Below, in pieces: positions 54,057 through 63,025 of a stretch of 64,000 nucleotides of DNA. The DNA is from Citricoccus sp. CH26A. Its GTDB lineage: Bacteria; Actinomycetota; Actinomycetes; Actinomycetales; Micrococcaceae. The translations under genes and the position numbers were made by a program. Positions within the stretch are counted from its first letter, which is position 1. Each line of letters starts with the position of its first letter. The stretch spans positions 124,001-188,000 of the forward strand of contig NZ_AFXQ01000001.1 in the NCBI RefSeq assembly GCF_000224415.1, in the 5' to 3' direction. Below the pieces are notes generated by a model. That model searched no databases, had not been told where the DNA came from, and worked only from the letters and a program-made list of their open reading frames with translations.

Positions 54057-56476
54057 ATGGTCCAGGTGAGCTATCCAGGTGTATACCTCGTCGAGAAGTC
54101 CAGTGGAGTCAAGACCATCACCGGTGTCGCGACGTCTATAGGAGCGTTTTTCGGGCGTGCTCGGCGGGGTCCCATTGACAAGCCCGTCCGTTGCCTGAGT
54201 TACGCGGATTTCCTGCGTACCTTCGGTGGGGGGCACCCCGATAGTGAGCTCGCTATGAGCCTCAGCCTCTTCTACCTCAACGGCGGGACGGATGCTTATG
54301 TGGTCCGCCTTGCTGGAGCGGACGCGAGGGAGGCCGGCATCGATTTGCACAATATCGAGGGTGTTCCAGTCCTGCGGGCGACGGCGAAGATGGTGGGTGA
54401 GTGGGGCAACGGGCTCCGTCTCGAAGTGAGCCACAGGACACCCAACTCGGGCGAAAGCTTCACCTTGACCGTCGTTCAGGAGGAAGGGGGGCGGTGGTTG
54501 CTAGCGAGGTTCACGGGAACCTCGTCATGGACCCGGCCTCGCCCCGGTTCGCGCCGGCCTATGTCACCGGAAACTCTTCCCTCATCGATTTGGAAATCCT
54601 CCCTGGTTTCGATCCTTTCGTGGACAGTTTCCCGGGGTACTCTGAGGCGCGCCGTCCGCTGGGTGGCGACCTGGCCGAGGTGCAGAGTACCCTGGGCTCC
54701 CTTATCGACCTCGGCAAGACTACGGGTAAGCGGTGTTTTGAGGTCTCGGTCAATGGTTCGGCCTATGTCAGGGTGGACCTGGGGACTTGGGATGTCGGTG
54801 ACGCCGGTATCACAGATCTCGGCAGTCTCGCCGACGAACTCAGGGACCGGGTCAATGACGCACTCAGCGCATTTGTTCCGGCTCAGGCGGTCTCCGCGGG
54901 GTTCAGGGCGGGGTCCGACGGACAGCAGTACCTACGGCTGACGGCGACGAGCGGAGACTCCTCGACCGTCCGGGTCCGCCGTTCGGGAATTCAGGATCTG
55001 GCCAGCGCGCTCATGCTAGGCGTCGATAACGGTGGCATCGAACTCGCCCGGGGCAGCAATTACCGCCCCGCGTCCACCGGTACTGTGTTTCGGGTGGCCG
55101 ACGATGATGGTGAGCCGGCTGGACTCTCGGTCCTCGAGGGGCTCACCCAAGCCGACATTGTCTCAGTCACCATCGGTTCCGAGCCCACCATCGCGCTCAA
55201 TGTCGATCCGAACAGCATCCAGACGACCGCCGCGGGCGACCCTTTCTACCGGGATAAACTCCCCGGTGACTCGCCGAACGGCAAGAACGACGGTGTGCGC
55301 GAGAAGTTGCGGATCATCGCACAGGCTATCAACAGTGCACCTGGGTCCGGTTATCGCGCCGAGGTTCGTGGGTACGAGCTCGCGATCTTGGCCAAGGCCG
55401 GAACTTTCGACGAAATTCCAGGTCAGGTGACCTTCACCGGTCCTAAGGAGACCGATGTCAACGCCCGCATGGTCCGTAACACTCGCCAGATCACCTTGGG
55501 TCCCAATGGAAACAGTCCATTCATCGCCTTCGACCCGGTAGAACAGACTGGAAAGGACGGTTTGGAGCCGGGCTTCGCCGAGTACGTTGGAGACCCGGTG
55601 ACCAAGACCGGCTTCCACGCCCTGGATTCCGTGGACCTCGTCAATCTCGTCATTCTGCCCGCGGACCTGTCACTGACCGAAGAAGACCGTCGGCAGCTCT
55701 GGGGACCGGCGTCCATCTATGCCCAGTCCAGGCGAGCCTTCCTGCTCATGGACGCCCCGGATGGTTGGACGGACAGTGAGGGGAACCCCGACATTGTGCA
55801 GAATACTGACGACGTCGACAACCTGCGTGCCCTCGTCGTCAAGGATCACTCCGCCGTCTTCTACCCGAAGCTGAGTCTCAACGACCGCGGCACCGTCCGG
55901 ACCATCGGGTCTTCGGGGGCGATGGCCGGGCTCATGGCCCGGACGGACGCGTCCCGCGGCGTCTGGAAGGCGCCAGCGGGGACGGAGGCGGACTTGCGCG
56001 GCATCGTCGGCCTGCAGGTAACCCTCACCGACAGAGAGAACGGAGTCCTGAACAAGCTCGCCGTAAATTGCGCCCGCCGATTCTCGTCCGGCTTCGTGAA
56101 CTGGGGCGCCAGGACTATGGAGGGAACAGACGATATCACCTCCGAATGGAAGTACATCCCTATCCGCCGGCTCGCACTCATGATTGAGGAAAGCCTCTAC
56201 CGGGGAACCCAGTGGGTGGTTTTCGAGCCCAACGACGAGCCGCTCTGGGCGAAGATCCGGCTCAATGTCGGTGCCTTCATGAACGGCCTCTTCCGCCAGG
56301 GCGCCTTCCAAGGATCCACACCATCCGACGCCTTCTTCGTCAAGTGTGATTCCGAGACCACGACTCAGGCGGACCGGAACCTCGGCATCGTCAACATCGA
56401 GGTCGGATTCGCACCGCTGAAGCCGGCCGAGTTCGTCGTCATCACCATCCAGCAGATCGCCGGCGACCTCAGCTGA
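54057..56476 (+). CDS. eCIS contractile sheath protein, apparent frameshift
   Basis: Reading through one frameshift gives about 806 residues. The N-terminus is the classic sheath start MVQVSYPGVYLVEKSSGVKT and FFGRARRGPIDKPVRCLSYA. At a G6 run (54486-54491) the frame is lost; one more G leads into VVASEVHGNLVMDPASPRFA. The C-terminus is sheath-like too: FVNWGARTMEGTDDITSEWK, YIPIRRLALMIEESLYRGTQ and FEPNDEPLWAKIRLNVGAFM. eCIS sheaths usually have about 350-550 residues; here an insertion of roughly 250 residues (about 200-480) forms an extra beta-rich domain that would project outward. The sheath contracts to drive the inner tube. Confidence 0.85.
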
Positions 56477-56499
56477 CCGGCCAAGCAGGAGGACCTCAC

Positions 56500-57024
56500 A
56501 TGCCCAACGGCTTCATCGTCAACGCCCACCGTATTGACCCGTACAAGAACTTCAAGTTCCGACTTCTCTGGGACCACAGAGTCGTTTTGGGGGTATCGAA
56601 GGTCGGCCCCCTAAAGCGCACCACAGAGGTGGTGACCCACCGCGATGGAGGAGACAACAGCCGAGACCACAAGTCGCCCGGACGCACCACCTACGAGGGC
56701 CTCACCCTCGAGCGCGGGATCACCCATGATCCCGACTTCGAGATTTGGGCCAGCCTCGTGCACTCCGCGGGCGGGGACCCGTCGATGGATCTGTTGAACT
56801 TCCGCAAGGACGTCACCCTCGAGTTCCTCGACGAGAAAGGCCACGTGGCCAAGAGGTACTTCCTCTTCCGCTGCTGGGTGAGCGAGTACCAGGCGCTCCC
56901 GGACCTGGATGCGAATGCCAACGCGGTGGCCATCGAATCGCTCAAGCTCGAGCTCGAACGTTGGGAGCGCGATCCTGATACTAAAGAACCGGACGAGGCT
57001 TCAGCCGTTCCGGCCAGTGGTTGA
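56500..57024 (+). CDS. eCIS inner tube protein (gp19/Pvc1-like)
   Basis: A 174-residue protein with the tube fold: DPYKNFKFRLLWDHRVVLGV, GVSKVGPLKRTTEVVTHRDG, TYEGLTLERGITHDPDFEIW, and KRYFLFRCWVSEYQALPDLD. This matches phage T4 gp19 and eCIS tube proteins. It forms the hexameric ring stack that carries cargo. It starts 23 bases after the sheath gene, after AGGAGG. The stop overlaps the next start. Confidence 0.92.
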   Translation: MPNGFIVNAHRIDPYKNFKFRLLWDHRVVLGVSKVGPLKRTTEVVTHRDGGDNSRDHKSPGRTTYEGLTLERGITHDPDFEIWASLVHSAGGDPSMDLLNFRKDVTLEFLDEKGHVAKRYFLFRCWVSEYQALPDLDANANAVAIESLKLELERWERDPDTKEPDEASAVPASG

Positions 57025-57758
57025 TCGTGGCCCGCGCACCGGTCGTCTGGGAGGGCCTCGAGTCGGCAGGCCTTGACCTGGACTTCAGCACAGCTGACAT
57101 CCCGTCGCTCGTGACGATCATTCTGGCGGCCTGTGCCGTGCCACCGGGGTGCGGTGAGCCTGAGGACATCTGGGGCCTGAGCTTGTCGGCACGGATCGGC
57201 GGGCTTCTGTCCGTCCTCGTCTCGACGACGGCGACGGAGGACCTCGAACTGACCATGCGCTGCGCGGCCTGTGACGAGGACATGGAAATCGTGCTGCCCG
57301 TTGGCAGGCTCATTGAGCTGGCTCGCCGCGCGGCCGAGGAGTCGGAGACGGTGGTGGCGACGCCGGACGGTCCGGTTCGGCTCCGACGCCCCCGGGGCAG
57401 CGACCAACGGGCGTGGCGCCAAGCCAGGCCCGCCGACCCCGAGGCTTCTGTTCTCGCGACCCTCGTGCTGGAAGGCTCCCCGAAGCGCACGGCGTTGATC
57501 GACGAGGCGCTCGCGGGGTTCGACCCGCTTACCTGCTTCGAGCTAGATGTGACCTGCCCTAGCTGTGGCGTGCGAGCGAACGTCGACCTCGACCTCGAGA
57601 TCACGGTCCTGGGCGAGTTGTCCCGGGTCCATTACCGGACTATCCAGGACGTGGCCGTGCTTGCGCGCCGATACGGCTGGAGCGAGCCGGAGGTGCTCGC
57701 AATTCCGGCCTGGCGACGGCGTCTCTATCGCGATTTGGGCGGTGGAGCCGGAACATGA
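57021..57758 (+). CDS. eCIS baseplate-type protein with two CxxC pairs
   Basis: A 245-residue protein (TTG 57021 overlapping the tube stop, or GTG 57027). It contains two Cys pairs, RCAACDEDMEI and VTCPSCGVRANVDLDLEI, that could hold one zinc, and a C-terminal helix EVLAIPAWRRRLYRDL. Proteins at this position in actinobacterial eCIS loci resemble the T4 baseplate hub family (gp26-like). Sequence evidence for the family is modest, but the position between tube and Pvc16-like gene supports a baseplate or hub role. Confidence 0.65.
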   Translation: MIVARAPVVWEGLESAGLDLDFSTADIPSLVTIILAACAVPPGCGEPEDIWGLSLSARIGGLLSVLVSTTATEDLELTMRCAACDEDMEIVLPVGRLIELARRAAEESETVVATPDGPVRLRRPRGSDQRAWRQARPADPEASVLATLVLEGSPKRTALIDEALAGFDPLTCFELDVTCPSCGVRANVDLDLEITVLGELSRVHYRTIQDVAVLARRYGWSEPEVLAIPAWRRRLYRDLGGGAGT

Positions 57759-58609
57759 GCTACCTGGAACGGCTCGTTCGGCAGTCCGGTCTGCGGCCCA
57801 CCCACGGTGCGGTCGACACCGGCCGTGCGCTTTCGACGCCCGGATCCGATGGTTTCGAAGCACGGACCCCGGTCGCTGACTCAGGATTAGTGGAGGTCGA
57901 CGTCGTTGGCCCGGCCGGGGTGACGGCCACACCGGAGGACGCAGCCCGGCCGACTTGCCAGGAACGCCTTACGCACCGGGAGGGGGAGAAGTCGAAAAGT
58001 CCAGATATAGTACCGGACCGAGGTCGGACGGGTGTCAGCGCGCAGGAGCCTGCGGCCCGGGAACCGAACCGGATCATTCCGGCCCGGCCGACCGCCGGGG
58101 ACGCCACCTTCTCCGGGAAGGAGTGGGAACCGGCTACGGAGCGGCGCCAAGTCTTGAGGCGTGTCGTTCATTGGATGAGCGCAGGCCAGGCGGACACCAC
58201 CGCGGACGAGCGCGGATCCCGTCCTGGGTTCGGGCAGGTCCCGGATTCGCAGCGCGCCGATCGGTCGGCGACCACGCCACAGGCGGTCCCGGCCCAACTG
58301 GGCCGACGGGCAGCCGTCATCGATTCGACCGACGCACTACCGGGGGACCCTGCGCTACCCGGACCCCGGCCCATCGACCGCGAGGAGATTACTCACGAGC
58401 GCACCGTGCCGGTCCCGTCCGAGGCGACCCCAGCGCCCGTCGAGATCGTAATCGAGTCGGTCAACCTCACCCTCGAGGCACCACTCACCGGCGCGGAGTT
58501 ACCGGCGAGGGACACGGGGCCGGCGCCGAGGGTTCCACGGCAGTACACCCTGCCGCCGGAACGCACGAGGACGGGCGACCGGCTCCGACGACACTATCTG
58601 AGGACCTAG
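57755..58609 (+). CDS. Disordered proline-rich eCIS locus protein
   Basis: A 284-residue protein, rich in Pro, Ala, Arg and Thr, with no folded domain visible except a short helix (RRQVLRRVVHWMSAG, near 130-145) and a C-terminal beta stretch (PVEIVIESVNLTLEAPL, near 225-245). The beta stretch resembles small tail-chaperone-like or DUF5908-type proteins of eCIS loci. Its ATG overlaps the preceding stop. I expect a linker or tape-measure-like role, but this is inference. Confidence 0.6.
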   Translation: MSYLERLVRQSGLRPTHGAVDTGRALSTPGSDGFEARTPVADSGLVEVDVVGPAGVTATPEDAARPTCQERLTHREGEKSKSPDIVPDRGRTGVSAQEPAAREPNRIIPARPTAGDATFSGKEWEPATERRQVLRRVVHWMSAGQADTTADERGSRPGFGQVPDSQRADRSATTPQAVPAQLGRRAAVIDSTDALPGDPALPGPRPIDREEITHERTVPVPSEATPAPVEIVIESVNLTLEAPLTGAELPARDTGPAPRVPRQYTLPPERTRTGDRLRRHYLRT

Positions 58610-58611
58610 CG

Positions 58612-59772
58612 ATGGCACGGGTCGATTCGCAGGGTGCCATCGGAGCCGTGACGGAGTTGCTCCGGGACCGGTTGATGGACCGCGGCCTGGTCGTGGCCGT
58701 CGGCAAGCCAGAGCAGGCCAACGACAACGACCCCGCGGCCAAGCTCAACCTGTTCCTCTACGAGATCTCGATAGATGCGTCCCTGCGCAACCACCGGCTG
58801 GACCCGGACGGACCCGACCCGCTCTGGCTGGTGGTGCGCTACCTGCTTACCGCCTTCGACGACGAGCAGCGTAGTGACAGCCCTGCCGCACACGTCTTGA
58901 TCGGACAAGGACTGGTGGCGCTGTACGAGCTGAACTTCCTCGGCGTCAGGGGGGCTAGGGCCCCCCTCCAGGATGCACTCGGACACAACCCAGAACCACT
59001 GAAGATCACCTTTGAGGAGAGCGGCCCGGACCTTATCTCCAAACTCCTGCAGGGGTCGGAGGAAACGTACCGCCTCTCGGCCGCGGTCCAGGTGCGACCA
59101 ATCCTCCTGCTTCCCGACGAGGTGCCCCGATACTCGCTCCTCGTCGGGATGGACCACAGCCTTGTTCCCCCGGCGGAGACCGCGGAGCCGGTGGGTATCG
59201 AGGTGTTTCCGTCCCTGGGACCCCGGTTGGACCGGGTCGAGCCGGGGGTTTTCGACGCCGGCGAACCGGTCACAATCCACGGCATCGACCTGCACCTCGC
59301 CGGGCTCGAGGTGGTCCTGGGTGAAGAACCGCTTCAGGTCGTGGGCCAGCGACCGGACCATCTCGACGTCATCGTGGCCAGTGTGCGCCCCGGTGACCTA
59401 CTCGCCGCCGGACAGGGGCCCTCCGCAGGAGAGCACCCCTTGACGGTCCGCTGGTCCCGTGGGGACGGGCGGTACCGTTCATCCAACCTGCTCACCGCCG
59501 CCCTCCGGCCACTGGTCACCACCGCCGCCCTGAATACTGCCGGTGCCCTCGTTGTCCAGGGCCGACTGCTCGGTACCGAAGCGGACGACGTCCTCCTGGC
59601 CCTGTACGCCGACGGCGCGGTCAAGCACCTTCTCGACACGGTGGAGACCGCGGACGGTCAGTCCTCCCTGACTGTGACCCTTCCCGGCGGCACCGCCGCG
59701 GGGACGTACCAGGTGATCGTGAAGGTCAACGGCGTCCAGGCGCGCACCTGCCCGACGGTGGTGATCCCGTGA
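58612..59772 (+). CDS. eCIS tube terminator, Pvc16-like (DUF4255)
   Basis: A 386-residue protein. Residues 1-190 follow the Pvc16 N-terminal domain: IGAVTELLRDRLMDRGLVV, LNLFLYEISIDASLRNHRL, DPLWLVVRYLLTAF and ALYELNFLGVRGARAPLQDA. The rest consists of two IPT/TIG-like beta domains (LDRVEPGVFDAGEPVTIHGI; TVTLPGGTAAGTYQVIVKV). In Photorhabdus virulence cassettes Pvc16 caps the distal end and joins sheath and tube. The stop overlaps the GTG of the ATPase gene. Confidence 0.9.
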   Translation: MARVDSQGAIGAVTELLRDRLMDRGLVVAVGKPEQANDNDPAAKLNLFLYEISIDASLRNHRLDPDGPDPLWLVVRYLLTAFDDEQRSDSPAAHVLIGQGLVALYELNFLGVRGARAPLQDALGHNPEPLKITFEESGPDLISKLLQGSEETYRLSAAVQVRPILLLPDEVPRYSLLVGMDHSLVPPAETAEPVGIEVFPSLGPRLDRVEPGVFDAGEPVTIHGIDLHLAGLEVVLGEEPLQVVGQRPDHLDVIVASVRPGDLLAAGQGPSAGEHPLTVRWSRGDGRYRSSNLLTAALRPLVTTAALNTAGALVVQGRLLGTEADDVLLALYADGAVKHLLDTVETADGQSSLTVTLPGGTAAGTYQVIVKVNGVQARTCPTVVIP

Positions 59773-61871
59773 GCACGCGCATGAAGGACACCAACGACAC
59801 CACGGTCCGCACCCCAGACGTGCCGGTCGGGTTCCAACCGGGGATCGCCGTTGAAGACCCGATAGCATCCCACTGGCTCGGCCGGGCAACCGGGTCGCTG
59901 CGCCGCGAGATCGCCTGGCTCTGGCACGAGCACGGAGAGACCCCAGAGGCGCTCACTGCCCCGGCTGATCCTCTGGTGACAACCCTGGACCTGCAACGAT
60001 GGGACACCGAGCGCAGCGCCTTCTTCGCCACCGACGCCACCGCCCGCTGGCTATCCGACCGGATCGGACGTCCCGCGACCAACCCCGGAACCGTCGCGCG
60101 GGGATCTTTCGGTTGGCTGGCGGAGGAAATGCGGCTGGCCGACGTCGACCGCTTCGCCCTGGCGCTGGCCCTCGGTGGAGTGCTCGACAGTGCCCGGGGG
60201 CCGGTCATCGCAGCCTGCCTCAATGATCCGGGGGCCGACCAGCCAACGCCGGGGCTGGTCCAGCGGCTGTGGGATCGGCCGACCGAGGCCATCGGGCTGG
60301 TTGATCCGAGCCACCCGCTCAGCGCACTGGGGGTGTTCGACCCGCCGCCGGCCACCTGGAACAGCTCCCTGGAGGTGCCCGCCGCGGTGGCCCGGCAACT
60401 GCTGTTCCCCGGGAACGCCACCCCCTCTGCGCTTGAACCTGTCGTCCCGGGTCCGGACACACTGGAAGAGGATGCCGCGGATGACTTCGTGGTCGCCCGT
60501 CTCCGCACTCGGGCCGCCGACCGGCCGAGCCTGATCCCCGTCGTCGGGCCTCCCGGGTCTCCCCGGGCGCAGGCCGCAGCCCGCATTGCCTCCCGGATCG
60601 GCATGCCCCTCATGCAGGCCCGAGGTGTCACGCCCGCGACGCTAGGGCCCCTAGCCGTCGTCGCCTGGCTCCGCGGAACGGCGCTGTACCTGCCGTTCGG
60701 CGTCCTGACAGCGCAGGACCGGCCCCCTGGGCTTGACCGGCTACCCGTCGTGGTTTTCGTGGGTGTGGACGAGGGTGACGCCGTCGGGCAGCTGCCCGGT
60801 CATCTGATTGTCTCCCGGGTGCACCTGAACCGGCTCAGTTATGAGGACAGGCTCACCCGGTGGCGCCGGGAACTGCCCGAGGTATGGGCGGACGGCAAGG
60901 GACGGGTGGTGCTTACCGAGTGCGCACGGCGGTTCCGCACCGAGGGGACGGCGATCGAGCGGGTCGCGGCGGCCGTTCGCACGATGGGACACGTCCCGGC
61001 TCGCCGCGAACTCTTCGATGCCTGCCGCGCTGACCTCGATCTGGGGGACCTCGCTCAGGCGGTGGTGCCTCGGTTCGACCTCGACGAGCTCATGTTGCCG
61101 GAACGCCAGGCCGGGCAGGTCCGCGCACTGGTCACTGCGACCGAGTCGCTGACGGTCGTGCACCATGAGTGGGGAACCGCGCGGGCTTGGAACGAGTGCG
61201 GTCTGTCGGTGTTGTTCAGCGGCCCTCCGGGGACGGGCAAGACTATGGCCGCCGAGGCGATCGCACGGGCCGTTGACATGCCGATCTACCGCATTGACCT
61301 GAGCCAGGTGGTGGACAAGTACATCGGGGAGACCGAGAAGAACCTGCGCCGGCTCTTCGACGCCGCCGACGCCGCCGACGTCATCCTGTTCTTCGACGAG
61401 GCCGACGCCCTGTTCGGCAAGCGCTCCGAGGTCAAGGACGCCCACGACCGATACGCAAACCTCGAGATCAGCTACCTGCTCGAACGGATGGAGCGGTTCA
61501 CGGGGATGGCGGTGCTCGCCTCGAACCGAAAGAAGGACCTCGACGAGGCCTTCATGCGGCGATTGCGCTTCGTAGTCCAGTTCCCACTCCCCGGTCCCAA
61601 GGAACGACGCCGGATCTGGGGCCTCGTCGTGCCCGACGGGGTGGATGCCTCCGGACTCGACCTCGACCTGCTGGCCGAGCACGTCCCCCTGGCCGGTGGG
61701 CACATCCGTAGCGCCGTCTTCAATGCCTGTCTGCAGAGCGTTCGGCGGGGGAAGCCCCCGCGGCTGGAGATGGCTGCCGTCGTCCAGGCGGTCAAAGACG
61801 AGTTCGACAAGCTCGGCCGGGCCGTCAGCCTCGACCGGTTCGGCGACTACCAGAGACAGGAGGGATCATGA
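59769..61871 (+). CDS. eCIS AAA+ ATPase (Pvc15-like)
   Basis: A 700-residue protein. The first about 440 residues form the N-terminal degenerate ATPase and winged-helix region seen in Pvc15-type proteins (LIPVVGPPGSPRAQAAARIA). The active AAA+ domain has Walker A LFSGPPGTGKTMAAEAIARA (about 485), Walker B VILFFDEADALFGKRSEVKD, and sensor VLASNRKKDLDEAFMRRLRF with arginines. This ATPase is present in nearly all eCIS and is thought to assist particle assembly or cargo loading. GTG start overlaps the Pvc16-like stop; the stop overlaps the next ATG. Confidence 0.93.
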   Translation: MSTRMKDTNDTTVRTPDVPVGFQPGIAVEDPIASHWLGRATGSLRREIAWLWHEHGETPEALTAPADPLVTTLDLQRWDTERSAFFATDATARWLSDRIGRPATNPGTVARGSFGWLAEEMRLADVDRFALALALGGVLDSARGPVIAACLNDPGADQPTPGLVQRLWDRPTEAIGLVDPSHPLSALGVFDPPPATWNSSLEVPAAVARQLLFPGNATPSALEPVVPGPDTLEEDAADDFVVARLRTRAADRPSLIPVVGPPGSPRAQAAARIASRIGMPLMQARGVTPATLGPLAVVAWLRGTALYLPFGVLTAQDRPPGLDRLPVVVFVGVDEGDAVGQLPGHLIVSRVHLNRLSYEDRLTRWRRELPEVWADGKGRVVLTECARRFRTEGTAIERVAAAVRTMGHVPARRELFDACRADLDLGDLAQAVVPRFDLDELMLPERQAGQVRALVTATESLTVVHHEWGTARAWNECGLSVLFSGPPGTGKTMAAEAIARAVDMPIYRIDLSQVVDKYIGETEKNLRRLFDAADAADVILFFDEADALFGKRSEVKDAHDRYANLEISYLLERMERFTGMAVLASNRKKDLDEAFMRRLRFVVQFPLPGPKERRRIWGLVVPDGVDASGLDLDLLAEHVPLAGGHIRSAVFNACLQSVRRGKPPRLEMAAVVQAVKDEFDKLGRAVSLDRFGDYQRQEGS

Positions 61872-62080
61872 CCGTGCGCGTACGGATCGGTTCCGTTGAC
61901 CTCGTGCTGCGGGGATACTCCCCGGACGCGGTGGGACTGGTTCTGGACGACCTGCCCGAAGCGATCGCCAAGGCCCTCGAGTATCCCGGACGGGCACCGG
62001 CCGGCCCAGCCGGCCCTGCCGGTGTCCAGGTCGCCGCTGCCATCCAGGCCGCGGACACCGGGGAGGGGAGCCGGCGATGA
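61868..62080 (+). CDS. Small eCIS locus protein
   Basis: A 70-residue protein, MTVRVRIGSVDLVLRGYSPD, followed by an amphipathic helix (LDDLPEAIAKALEYPG) and a Pro/Ala tail. Both ends overlap neighbours by ATGA, so it is translated with the ATPase and the adaptor protein. A very short gene at this place is common in actinobacterial eCIS loci; its role is unknown. Confidence 0.65.
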   Translation: MTVRVRIGSVDLVLRGYSPDAVGLVLDDLPEAIAKALEYPGRAPAGPAGPAGVQVAAAIQAADTGEGSRR

Positions 62081-62742
62081 GCTTCCTGATGCGCGGCGCG
62101 CTGGTCGAGTACGGTACCGACCTCATCGGGCCGATCCCGAACGTGGTCATCTTCCAGTTCAACCCCGAGGCGCTGACCCGTTCGTTCGCGGTCCCAGAGC
62201 TGCCCCAGTCCGGCAATGACCGGGAACAGAACCAGGCTGGCGACCAGGTTTACGAGACTATCTCGCTCAAGGCGCACTTCTCCGCCGCGGACGGCCTTGA
62301 GGAGGACAAGTTCCTCGCGCGCACCGTCGGGCTGGGTCCGCAGCTTGCGGCACTGGAGAAGATGGTTCTGCCGGGTGGGAAGATTGCTGGCCTCGTCGGC
62401 CAGGCCATCGACGCCATCGGCGACACCCTCGTGATCAGCGGTGCCCCCACTCAGCCGATCCCGCGCCAGGCGTTCCCCCGCATCCTGTTCATCTGGGGGA
62501 TGACCCGGGTGCACCCCGTGAAGATCTCCTCGATGCGCATCAGCGAGCTCGAATACGACCACCTGCTCAACCCGGTACGCGCCGAGGTCGACCTAGAGAT
62601 CGCCGTGATCAAGATCGATGCCTGCTCCGACGACTGGCTGGCCCGGGGCGCCCAGGAGTTCACCGAGATCGCCAAGGAAACACAGGCGATCGCCAACCTC
62701 GCGAACACGGCCGAACAGGTCGTCGAGCTGATCCCGCTGTGA
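62077..62742 (+). CDS. eCIS tube-adaptor protein (Pvc7/CIS_tube-like)
   Basis: A 221-residue protein with the typical N-terminus for this family, IPNVVIFQFNPEALTRSFAV, and the later blocks AAHFSAADG-like ISLKAHFSAADGLEED, FPRILFIWGMTRVHPVKISS and RAEVDLEIAVIKID. These proteins link the inner tube to the spike complex and usually contain or pair with a LysM domain. Here the LysM-type module is a separate gene 10 bases downstream. Confidence 0.88.
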   Translation: MSFLMRGALVEYGTDLIGPIPNVVIFQFNPEALTRSFAVPELPQSGNDREQNQAGDQVYETISLKAHFSAADGLEEDKFLARTVGLGPQLAALEKMVLPGGKIAGLVGQAIDAIGDTLVISGAPTQPIPRQAFPRILFIWGMTRVHPVKISSMRISELEYDHLLNPVRAEVDLEIAVIKIDACSDDWLARGAQEFTEIAKETQAIANLANTAEQVVELIPL

Positions 62743-62752
62743 GGAGGACCTA

Positions 62753-63025
62753 ATGTTCTCGGACACGTCGCGCTACGCCCGGACCCCGGTGGACACGGTG
62801 GTGACCGCCGGCGGCCGCCGGGTGAGCGCCATCCGGCTGCGCCGGCTGCCGTCTCCACCGGCCGATCCGCACACCGTCATCCAGGGTGACCGGCTCGACC
62901 TGCTGGCCCAGCAGCACCTCGGCGACGGCACCAGGTCCTGGCACATCGCCGACGCCAACACCACGCTCGAGGCCAGCGCCCTGGTCGGTCGCATCCTCGA
63001 CACGCTCTGGATCCCGAGGCCATGA
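62753..63025 (+). CDS. LysM-type small baseplate protein
   Basis: A 90-residue protein. The C-terminal half PHTVIQGDRLDLLAQQHLGD, then SWHIADANTTL and VGRILDTLWIPRP, matches the LysM/gpX-like fold of small tail proteins (T4 gp53, phage P2 gpX). It probably joins the adaptor and spike at the baseplate centre. It starts after GAGGAGG and its stop overlaps the ATG of the spike gene. Confidence 0.87.
   Translation: MFSDTSRYARTPVDTVVTAGGRRVSAIRLRRLPSPPADPHTVIQGDRLDLLAQQHLGDGTRSWHIADANTTLEASALVGRILDTLWIPRP

Noticed and set aside
54486-54491. Programmed -1 frameshift in the sheath gene at G6
   Set aside because: The slippery pattern is imperfect (A-GGG-GGG does not allow clean re-pairing in the P site), and similar one-base losses occur in unrelated genes of the window. 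A sequencing undercall or mutation is simpler.
57955-58611. Upstream extension of the Pvc16-like protein
   Set aside because: The frame is open upstream but reads low-complexity Arg/Gly/Pro over another gene. The Pvc16 domain begins at the ATG at 58612.
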